IMG/VR virus record: IMGVR_UViG_3300015171_000019
Span: 1-33,618 of that record
From: a virus
Reading direction: 5' to 3' (one strand)
DNA length: 33,618 bases
A model generated the notes under the pieces. The model saw only the letters and a program-made list of their open reading frames with translations, was not told the DNA's origin and did no database searches. Below are positions 28,201-33,618 of this stretch, piece after piece. The translations under genes were made by a program, and so were the position numbers. Numbering within the stretch: position 1 is the stretch's first letter; the number at the start of each line of letters is the position of its first letter.

Positions 28201-28461
28201 GATTGTAGTCTTGAGCAGTCCATCAAGATCGTCAAGTGTTACTGAAACAACACTCACCATGCCAACATTATCTTGCTTCTTCTGGCTAGCAATAGGGCTT
28301 ACTTCAATAAGCTTACCGAGAACATAAATACTGCCAATAATCATCTCTTTAGGCCCGTAGTATTTTGTTCCACTTGACCAGTCTATCTTGATGATAAGGA
28401 TAGGCTCATGTCCTAAGGCTTGAATTGCTGCTGCTTGGGTAGGGCTAGTAATTGACTTCAC
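25237..28461 (-). CDS. Large tail hub/tip-like protein
   Basis: A 1074-residue protein. The N-terminus is beta-rich (ILIIKIDWSSGTKYYGPKEM, LQFEIETRLRDLEVG). The middle, about 560-740, has the pattern of central tail-tip proteins: SLAEKIAWQARCGLVVDNGT, VTRFHATYKLTYFPAKRF, NFWAYRYSNSWRLARLNTFL and LRLEIFDCVSLAF, followed by a NDEIGLELW strand. The C-terminal 300 residues are Gly/Ser/Thr/Pro-rich and may face the host. It is the largest gene of the tail block, coupled upstream to a small beta protein and downstream to a Cys protein. I judge it the baseplate hub or tail-tip host-contact protein, by gene order and pattern, not by a catalytic motif. No peptidase motif is seen. Confidence 0.72.
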   Translation of the reverse strand: MKSITSPTQAAAIQALGHEPILIIKIDWSSGTKYYGPKEMIIGSIYVLGKLIEVSPIASQKKQDNVGMVSVVSVTLDDLDGLLKTTIDTVGIEYTPATIYQFFQGLDEADLMQIYKGQVIGPIEWSEGKRTLQFEIETRLRDLEVGFSADILSIPYLNPDAIDKAWPLAFGSVIHSPALKLITAPVGRLKYPFKGPRDPSQPLTTDPYFNDRQFTLQDGDGAYFPSGSIRVQIDGVIFEGSFSGDVFTVTDSNVPKYENVLFGNRGDNVPVIAGAPTDPDINTAYVAWLLTPISIVNNYVYIQSSTGSYYLRVVRQENNKIWFSEKVSNEDPLGEVGSGSYHLFNIGESISQVAKNGRSGWALTISSPGNDLPQEVSVIGRVPWSFQADAEVSLWQPSHKDVYIANLIPTTAIRGVYAQKKIKDGGTELVPIPLAYYTINLNDSIDVHNVSGTVTVHPTTLTFDTPLRDYVGQGWSDVVYVTLQSTVGPNTADIISWMYSNYSSLSVDSGSFSDVHTLIDNYPSSFTLFDKENVQSLAEKIAWQARCGLVVDNGTIFIKYLSKQPTADVTIDEDSTQLKTLALTYTRTEDIVTRFHATYKLTYFPAKRFEKEINYVNNIAKFGLHKKDYDFFIYNIPSLVTKSVNFWAYRYSNSWRLARLNTFLEGLRLEIFDCVSLAFADTTLLNTASILTIVDKHTYNASNDEIGLELWLPSLSGTSSVDPKAWMDDSADTMPTDPSLKYVPTIRDFQLADDESKYRTVTSKQIGGSEPGIISAIVAPVGDSSSSDNADSTANAMVVTVYGNGFGTTPTRTGVVATPIDPLNYPVVGQRISLFARNGKSYISNASASSPGLQEFDTLDLDGDTYGDLPTEEPRLIQFGVRNAWNYITKKIEQVAGTFGPIGGWLKFPGKSPRTLSQWAQVFPAKVTSAGAVTPILDSSLVQDPYLDELSVTSIDGSTPSIGDVGVVVRGSTLAGMAAIFVPSAAASTNATKICKVIAPYGAVAVNWNFAPGDGYIVWQVNWPDTSDTPGGDVTIGPPFAAQELNGSTTVSVGAYVIITDGVGYPAPSLFVAP

Positions 28462-28847
28462 AATCTGCTCCCCTCAAAAACTAATTCCATATCACAATAT
28501 TCCTTACGTGGTTCTGAGCCTAAGCCTCTTTGAGTTGTGATGATCTCAAATGGCTCAGTAGTTATCTTACCTTTCCAAGAAACTCCATTAAAATCAATAT
28601 ACCTAACCCAATCGCCAGCAGATAGTTCAATAAATGCCTGAGTCTCAATAGCTTTACGCCTAGAAATAGCTGTAAATTTAAGTGTTAATTTAGTAGGTGC
28701 AGGTGTAGTTATACGACTACGAATATTGCCGCTCATTGTGGTCGCAAATTTAGGATCAATTAAAAGAGCTTCGGAATCCATAAATTCTGGATTCCGAATC
28801 TCGATATTAGTTGTCATAGTCCAGAATGGATACATAAAAGCGATCAC
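28458..28847 (-). CDS. Small tail protein with the LTFxx...WxGxI fold
   Basis: A 129-residue protein whose stop overlaps the hub start as ATGA. It contains TKLTLKFTAISRRKAIETQA, then SAGDWVRYIDFNGVSWKGKI, a Gln-rich turn, and YCDMELVFEGSRL. The layout matches the C-terminal domains of the proteins at 28860-30392 and 32462-33618 (Leu-Thr/Phe strand, helix with Gln-Ala, Asp-x-x-x-x-x-Trp-x-Gly strand, C-terminal Phe-Glu-Phe/Gly), so it is probably the same fold without the repetitive N-terminus. A tail or baseplate structural role is inferred. The true start may be a little later (MTTNIEIRNPEF). Confidence 0.7.
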   Translation of the reverse strand: MIAFMYPFWTMTTNIEIRNPEFMDSEALLIDPKFATTMSGNIRSRITTPAPTKLTLKFTAISRRKAIETQAFIELSAGDWVRYIDFNGVSWKGKITTEPFEIITTQRGLGSEPRKEYCDMELVFEGSRL

Positions 28848-28859
28848 AGTAACCTCTTA

Positions 28860-30392
28860 CTAGACAAGAGAGCCTCTGAACTCAAAGTCAACAAGAAAAT
28901 CACAAGTTCGACTACGTTGCTCAACTTTAATCTCAGGAGATGTAATAACTCCACGCCATTGTCTATTCTCTTGATCAAGTAGTCCGATCTCTGCCCCAGA
29001 TGATTGCTTGGCAAAATTAAGCATTGCATCTCTTTGAGCTTGCGTAAGTGCCTCAAATGAGAATTTAAGCAATTCTATCTTTGGCCAAGCCGAAGCTCGT
29101 CCGGCTAGTAATTGGTTACCAACTGTTCTTCTAAAGATGGATTCAGTTTTAACAGTATCAGTATTGCCGAACTTAGGGACTCGAAGATTAACTGTAAGAG
29201 ACGGTGAAGTATATGGATAAGTAACAGTTAGTATATTGCGAGTCCCAAGTGTAACTGAATAAGCTTCTGCACAAACTGACTTATTGAATGTCGAGCCAAA
29301 TACACCATGGGAGAAGTCGATAGTATCAACAACTGATCTATTAAATACACATTGTCTAGTAGCAGACTCAACTAGGATTAATGATGAAGCAAATCCATTT
29401 TGCTTAGTTGATGATGCAAGATCAGATAATACAAGAGAGTCTTCAACTGGACTCTCTGTAGCTCCAGCTTCACTAAGTGATAACACATCAGATAAATCAA
29501 ATTGTCTTGCTATTGAAATCAGTTGACTTAATGTCAAGGGCTCAGTTATAGAATTTTTAAAAGTTACTGATTTTCCAATATCTTCCGATAAGTCTAACAC
29601 ATCTGACGCGTAGACTTTTCCATCTTCAATTGTTTGCTCGACAAAAATAATGAAATCAGAGACGTGTCGAATATACGATGCACTAACACCAATAGTCTCT
29701 GTTATTGTTAAAGAATCAGGGACCTCTGCCGGAAGATCTAATACGTCATCCATTACTTGGGACGATACGGATGACTTACTATAAGGAAATTTTGGTATAG
29801 TGTCTACTGTCTCACTACTCGATATTGATTTGGCTGAGGGGACATATAACGCAAGACTAACTACTTCGCTAGAGACTGTTGTCTTTGTGTGAATAACTAT
29901 GCTTACATCTGATTGCCAAGTAGCCTCTGTTGTTAAGTTACCAGTTACTATAAGAGCTTGAGGATTAGTTTCTGACTTCCAAGTAATCTCAGAGACTAAA
30001 GCTCCAGTGTAGAATCTATTTTGGGTTTTACTTACAACTGATTGCCAAGTTGCCTCGGCAGTTAGTAGGATTATTGGTGCCGGTATTAAGGTAAAAGAAA
30101 CGCTATAAAGTGACCCGCCTCCATATGGAACACCAAGATTGACTATGATGGCATTAACGTTAATGTCTTTAACATCATTAAGTGCAGGAATCGGAACGCC
30201 AACATTGTAGTCATCTATAGTATAGAATGTGCCAGCTAAATCTATTTTCTTGATTGTGTGGTCTGTGGCAAAGTATCTTAGTTCTCCTGAAACGAAGAGC
30301 CACCCAAAAAAGCCAGTATCTTCGTGTATTACAAGATTAAATCCACGATGATATGGAACTTGAGTAGGGTCAGGAATAATCGATAATGTCAT
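28860..30392 (-). CDS. Tail protein with repeats and a duplicated C-terminal domain
   Basis: A 510-residue protein. Residues 1-100 are a beta domain. Residues 110-180 contain three approximate copies of an (E)ATWQS/EITWKS-type unit. Residues 180-385 contain repeated D-x-L-x-L-S-(E/D/Q)-type units (DVLDLSED, EPLTLSQL, DVLSLSEA, DSLVLSDL), which may form a beta-solenoid or fibre. Residues 385-510 are a compact domain: RVPKFGNTDTVKTES, NQLLAGRASAWPKIELLKFS, LTQAQRDAMLNF, GLLDQENRQWRGVI and CDFLVDFEFRG. Nearly the same domain ends the protein at 32462-33618. It is probably a virion tail component carrying receptor- or fibre-like repeats on a conserved attachment domain. Confidence 0.75.
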   Translation of the reverse strand: MTLSIIPDPTQVPYHRGFNLVIHEDTGFFGWLFVSGELRYFATDHTIKKIDLAGTFYTIDDYNVGVPIPALNDVKDINVNAIIVNLGVPYGGGSLYSVSFTLIPAPIILLTAEATWQSVVSKTQNRFYTGALVSEITWKSETNPQALIVTGNLTTEATWQSDVSIVIHTKTTVSSEVVSLALYVPSAKSISSSETVDTIPKFPYSKSSVSSQVMDDVLDLPAEVPDSLTITETIGVSASYIRHVSDFIIFVEQTIEDGKVYASDVLDLSEDIGKSVTFKNSITEPLTLSQLISIARQFDLSDVLSLSEAGATESPVEDSLVLSDLASSTKQNGFASSLILVESATRQCVFNRSVVDTIDFSHGVFGSTFNKSVCAEAYSVTLGTRNILTVTYPYTSPSLTVNLRVPKFGNTDTVKTESIFRRTVGNQLLAGRASAWPKIELLKFSFEALTQAQRDAMLNFAKQSSGAEIGLLDQENRQWRGVITSPEIKVEQRSRTCDFLVDFEFRGSLV

Positions 30393-32068
30393 TAGGACAC
30401 CGCAATGAATACTTGGACCTCTGCAGTACTTGGAACGCCATCAGCAGCTGAATTCCAAGTTACTTGTCCAGATGCTCCGTCAGCAGGCCAAGAAGTAATA
30501 GATGTGCTTCCTCCGCCGATAGTCCCACGAGAAGGACTGTCTAGCGTGCAAAGATTAACTGGTGCTTCTCCTGTCTTAGACCAGTAGAGTCTTACAGTTT
30601 TAGTTCCACCGCCCGATACATCAAAAATCGCTCGGGGGCCAATGACAGTAGCAGGAACAACCCATCCACGAAAATTAACACCAGGCTGGTTAAGAGTCCA
30701 GAGGCGCTCTCCTCCACCATTCCGTGTATTAGGCAGCGTAATGCCTACGTCACCAACTCCTACACCAAGCTTAACCATAGGAGATGCTGAATCAATATAC
30801 CTCCACCATTGCAGTTGAGACCCAGCAGTATCATTAAGTGAATACCAAAAATATATTGCTTGACTGCCTGGAACAGTATCAGTGTCTACATAGATTCCCC
30901 AACGCGCACCACCTGGCGCAATATCATTAGGGTAGGCTAATGCCGCTATCAGAGTAGTTGATTGAATTTCACCGGCATCTGTGAAATTGGGTGACGAGTA
31001 AGTAAGCTTACGGTCTATCCAACCAAAATGAGTCGATGAGTAGTAATATCTAAGTATTAGATTTCCAGCCCCATCATCAAAAGCCAAAATCTTACTTGTT
31101 TGATAAGCTGCAAGCCCAGTACCAGAACCATCGGCAGGAACTGAGAAATTCATTACTTGAGAATAAGCACCCAATATAAATTCATACAGAACAAGTTTTG
31201 AAGTAGACTCGTTTGGTCTTAATTGAAATAGTCTATTGTCAAAAATGAACATATCATGGGAAGTAGTAGAGTAACTTATTCCAGAAGGTGAAGCTACTGT
31301 GGCAAAAACATCCGTAGATGGATCCCAAGAACAGTGTGCAGTGTCTGATCCAATATAAGAAATCCAGTAAAGAATATTTTGCCAAACTAAGGCACAAGAT
31401 GCCCCATTATGAAGATCTGAGCGCATACCAGTAGCGCCAGAGAGTGTAGCTTCATAGAAGTTAACTCCGTCTAGTGATCTAATACGATAACATGCAGCAA
31501 TACCTGTTCCGCCATATACTGCTCCAAGTAGTTGAACGTTGTTGATGTTAAAGATAAATAACCCCGTGCTGCAATTTGTATCTCCTACAGTATTTGGATT
31601 AGCAAATGCGTAGGCTGGCAGCCAATTGGTTCCATTAAAAGACCATATGTAATTGTTAAGTATTACAAAAAGAGTATTCTTGAAAGTTATAACTTTAGCC
31701 ATTGAATCATTTTGGCCTGGAGTTCCAGCAACTTCGAGTGCAATAGATGCAGTCCAAGTCCCTGTTCTTCCACTAGATCCACCAGTTATAAGTCCTGCAC
31801 CAGTAAATGCACCAGACATTGAGTTGACACAAATTGTAGGCGTTGAACCAGATGCAAGACCGGGTCCAGATACAGCAGTTACCTTAGCAGTTATTCCACT
31901 TACTGCCTCAGTTAGAGTCTCTCCAACACCAAATAGACCAGTAGCTCCAGACATCTGAATGAGCGCAAAGTTATTTCCAACCTGTACAGGGGCTTCCCCT
32001 GGTCGAACTTGATAACAAGCTGACCATTGGGTAGACCCTCTTTGTTTTACACCAAGTTGAGCAGGCAT
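30392..32068 (-). CDS. Structural tail protein, beta-propeller-like
   Basis: A 558-residue protein rich in Gly, Ser, Thr and aromatic residues. Repeated blade-like strands are visible: ITFKNTLFVILNNYIWSFNG, CALVWQNILYWISYIG, HDMFIFDNRLFQLRPN and GNLILRYYYSS. This spacing suggests a propeller of roughly 40-60 residue blades. The first 120 residues form a Gly-rich beta domain (GATGLFGVGETLTEAVSGI). The C-terminus (RLYWSKTGEAPVNLCTLDSP, then GQVTWNSAADGVPST) looks like an Ig-type or adhesive beta domain. There is no enzymatic motif. It probably sits on the virion surface or tail fibre. It is tightly coupled to neighbours on both sides. Confidence 0.68.
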   Translation of the reverse strand: MPAQLGVKQRGSTQWSACYQVRPGEAPVQVGNNFALIQMSGATGLFGVGETLTEAVSGITAKVTAVSGPGLASGSTPTICVNSMSGAFTGAGLITGGSSGRTGTWTASIALEVAGTPGQNDSMAKVITFKNTLFVILNNYIWSFNGTNWLPAYAFANPNTVGDTNCSTGLFIFNINNVQLLGAVYGGTGIAACYRIRSLDGVNFYEATLSGATGMRSDLHNGASCALVWQNILYWISYIGSDTAHCSWDPSTDVFATVASPSGISYSTTSHDMFIFDNRLFQLRPNESTSKLVLYEFILGAYSQVMNFSVPADGSGTGLAAYQTSKILAFDDGAGNLILRYYYSSTHFGWIDRKLTYSSPNFTDAGEIQSTTLIAALAYPNDIAPGGARWGIYVDTDTVPGSQAIYFWYSLNDTAGSQLQWWRYIDSASPMVKLGVGVGDVGITLPNTRNGGGERLWTLNQPGVNFRGWVVPATVIGPRAIFDVSGGGTKTVRLYWSKTGEAPVNLCTLDSPSRGTIGGGSTSITSWPADGASGQVTWNSAADGVPSTAEVQVFIAVS

Positions 32069-32069
32069 C

Positions 32070-32462
32070 TTAGACCTGACCGATCTTTGGTATTACTGAG
32101 AGTGTATCAGTATTATTGAACACTTGACCAGACGGATAAATTAACTCAGCACCAAGTAACGTACCCGATGATGCTCCAACTATAAAATATCCATAAATAG
32201 TAATTGTACCTGTAAAAGTAAATGTTTGTTGCGGATATGCTTTAGTCGTTAATGTTGCAACCGTTGCCGCTCCTGCCCAAGATGCTCTAGCTAACGATTT
32301 TGCTGAATATCCTGATCCAGAAGCCTCTGTATAAGATCCTGCTGTGTCACCAAGTGCTGGAGTATGGCTGTTTGTGAATAACTTAAGAGTCTGTGCCTCT
32401 GGTGTAGTAGTGGAAAGAGCATCATCAAGAAACTTAACTTGTGCAACGTTAGGAAGTGCCAT
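32070..32462 (-). CDS. Small conserved phage tail/virion protein
   Basis: A 130-residue protein: MALPNVAQVKFLDDALSTTT, LKLFTNSHTPALGDTAGSYT, EASGSGYSAKSLARASW, AYPQQTFTFTG, IYGYFIVGASSGTLLGAELI. I recognise this pattern from small phage proteins encoded among tail-fibre genes, in which a LKL(F/Y)TN segment and a (V/I)YGYF(I/V) strand are constant. It is probably a beta-rich structural component. It ends two bases before the propeller-like gene and overlaps the repeat protein by one base. Confidence 0.72.
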   Translation of the reverse strand: MALPNVAQVKFLDDALSTTTPEAQTLKLFTNSHTPALGDTAGSYTEASGSGYSAKSLARASWAGAATVATLTTKAYPQQTFTFTGTITIYGYFIVGASSGTLLGAELIYPSGQVFNNTDTLSVIPKIGQV

Positions 32463-33618
32463 TATATCTCCTTGCCTCTAAATTCAAATGAAATTAAGAA
32501 GTCGCAAGTGCGACTACGTTGAACAGCCTCAACACTAGACGAAATAATTACTCCCCGCCATTGCCTATTCTCTTGGTCAAGTAGGCCAATCTCAAGACCA
32601 AGTGATGTGTTAGCAAAAGTAAGGAATGCGTCTCTTTGAGCTTGAGTAAGTGCAGCAAATGCGAACTTCAAAACTTCTATTTTAGGCCAAGAGTTAATTC
32701 TGCCAGAAAGTAGTTGGTTGCCTATAGTTCTTCTAATTACCACTTCAGTTTTAATTGAGTCATCATTATTGAACTCCGGGACTCTTAAGTCAAGAGTCAG
32801 AGATGGAGACGTATAAGGGAAAGTTAGTGTGAGTAAATTTCTAGTTCCAAGTGAAACTGGATAACTCTCTGAGCAAACTGATTGATTCCCATTTGTCCCG
32901 AATACACCTTGTGTAAGTGCAAGAGTATCGACAACGTGCTGGTTAAAGGTTCCGTGAACTACTACTAATTCAGAAACTACTAACGAGTCGATTGTAGGAA
33001 GATTACGTAGCGATGTTCCAGTATCGGACATCGATAATGTATCTATTACAGAATATGTCTCACCGGTAACTCTTGCTACGGCTGTCTGAGTCTTAGTTGT
33101 AGTAGCCGTAATACGTGAGACGCCAGAAATTGTATTATCGTCAGTAGCTTTAATCCTAGAAACGCATGACTGGGTTTGAATTGATGAGTTAGTTATTCTA
33201 GAGACACATGATTGGGTTTGGGTTGATGAGTTAGTTATTCTAGATATGCAACTCTGAGTTTTAGTTGTGGTAACTGTTGTTATAGAAATATTTGAAACGC
33301 ACGATTGAGTCTTAGTAGTAGTTGCCGTAATACGAGAGATAGCCGACTGTGTTTGGTCTGTAGTCTTTTGAATTCTAGAGATAGCAGTTTGAGTCTGATC
33401 TACAGTCTTTTGAATTCTAGAGATAGCCGACTGTGTTTGGTCTGTAGTCGCCGTAATACGAGCTACAGCAGATTGGGTCTGATCAGTTATACCTGTAATT
33501 CTAGCAATAGCAGACTGTGTTTGATCTATAGTCTTTTGGATTCTAGAAACAGCCGACTGTGTTTGAGTAGTTACTATGCGTCCATGGAACTGCCTAATGA
33601 TAAATTGGCGGCCTTCAA
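32462..33618 (-). CDS. Repeat-containing tail protein, N-terminus beyond the window
   Basis: The frame is open to the right edge, so 384 residues are visible and the N-terminus is missing; the ATG at 33031 is internal. The first visible residues are EGRQFIIRQFHGRIVTTQTQ. Then come about 12 units of 14 residues with consensus RIxxTTDQTQSA(I/V)S. After a D-x-L-x-(L/V)-(S/T) stretch (DTLSMSD, DSLVVSE, DTLALTQ) comes the C-terminal domain LDLRVPEFNNDDSIKTE, NQLLSGRINSWPKIEVLKFA, LTQAQRDAFLTFA, GLLDQENRQWRGVI, CDFLISFEFRG. This closely matches the end of the protein at 28860-30392. A virion fibre or tail component is likely. Confidence 0.8.
   Translation of the reverse strand, partial: EGRQFIIRQFHGRIVTTQTQSAVSRIQKTIDQTQSAIARITGITDQTQSAVARITATTDQTQSAISRIQKTVDQTQTAISRIQKTTDQTQSAISRITATTTKTQSCVSNISITTVTTTKTQSCISRITNSSTQTQSCVSRITNSSIQTQSCVSRIKATDDNTISGVSRITATTTKTQTAVARVTGETYSVIDTLSMSDTGTSLRNLPTIDSLVVSELVVVHGTFNQHVVDTLALTQGVFGTNGNQSVCSESYPVSLGTRNLLTLTFPYTSPSLTLDLRVPEFNNDDSIKTEVVIRRTIGNQLLSGRINSWPKIEVLKFAFAALTQAQRDAFLTFANTSLGLEIGLLDQENRQWRGVIISSSVEAVQRSRTCDFLISFEFRGKEI
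33074..33580 (-). repeat. 42-bp tandem repeats encoding 14-residue units
   Basis: About 12 units encode variants of RIQKTTDQTQSAIS, RITATTDQTQSAIS and RITNSSTQTQSCVS; the first visible unit is 12 residues and one is 17. The array mixes at least three subtypes in an irregular order, suggesting recent unit shuffling. The DNA copies differ mostly at third positions, with some blocks (such as ATCTCTAGAATTCAAAAGAC) repeated almost exactly. It is a protein-coding repeat, not a CRISPR array. Confidence 0.88.

Noticed and set aside
29773-29787. GACTTACTATAAGGA, similar to the rightward T7-like candidate
   Set aside because: It lies inside a leftward tail gene and points against it; a chance match in coding sequence is the simpler explanation.
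33074-33580. Tandem repeats that at first sight resemble a repeat array such as CRISPR
   Set aside because: The repeats are contiguous, in frame, and encode a continuous 14-residue protein repeat with no spacers.

Overview
The window looks like part of the genome of a tailed double-stranded DNA bacteriophage (Caudoviricetes), probably from a metagenome. The evidence is densely packed genes with ATGA/GTGA/TAATG overlaps, a phage family A DNA polymerase, a primase-helicase, a class II ribonucleotide reductase, several homing endonucleases, a scattered tRNA set and a tail-gene block. A small lipoprotein with a lipobox suggests a diderm bacterial host, but nothing identifies the host.

Layout. 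(1) Positions 1-9008, all leftward: a conserved phage protein cut by the window edge, a YunG-like protein, a metallophosphoesterase, a NYN-domain protein, adenosylcobalamin-dependent ribonucleotide reductase (NrdJ), a VRR-NUC nuclease, three small unknowns, DNA polymerase A, an HNH endonuclease and a first ParB-like protein. This is nucleotide supply and DNA replication. (2) 9009-10056: a leftward tRNA cluster (Asn, Ala, Val, Arg, a Gln-like gene and one of unclear identity) with several compact hairpin-closed elements that are not canonical tRNAs. (3) 10057-11395: very small exported or membrane proteins around tRNA-Pro, possibly lysis or envelope functions. (4) 11452-14959: a second ParB-like protein running in frame into a phage SH3-like protein that has its own start, a small unknown, and a SNF2-type helicase. 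(5) 15005-18623: small unknowns, a conserved abundant-looking phage protein, tRNA-Ser, tRNA-Gly and unusual tRNA-like sequences. In two places an HNH-AP2 endonuclease ATG lies one nucleotide past the end of a tRNA or tRNA-like sequence. (6) 18624-19658: a third ParB-like protein.

(7) 19659-20106 is a 450-base divergent control region without genes. It has hairpins and a back-to-back pair of promoter-like sequences; the rightward one contains an exact 12-base match to the core of the T7 RNA polymerase promoter. (8) 20107-24779 runs rightward: primase-helicase, small unknowns, a dATP/dGTP diphosphohydrolase-like protein and a DnaQ-type exonuclease, ending at a strong bidirectional terminator (24780-24813). 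(9) 24812-33618 runs leftward into the same terminator and encodes tail proteins: a zinc-binding tail-associated protein, a large hub-like protein, and receptor-side or fibre-like proteins. Two of the latter share a duplicated C-terminal domain, and the last contains 14-residue repeats and runs off the right edge.

The genes fit one programme: replication proteins and dNTP enzymes on both sides of a central divergent control region, tRNAs and homing endonucleases scattered in the leftward half, and structural genes convergent to the replication block. The most unusual signals are the tRNA/HNH-AP2 junctions, the non-canonical tRNA-like RNAs, the nested in-frame gene in the second parB-like gene, and the paired T7-like promoter sequences. 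All family names come from motifs read by eye.
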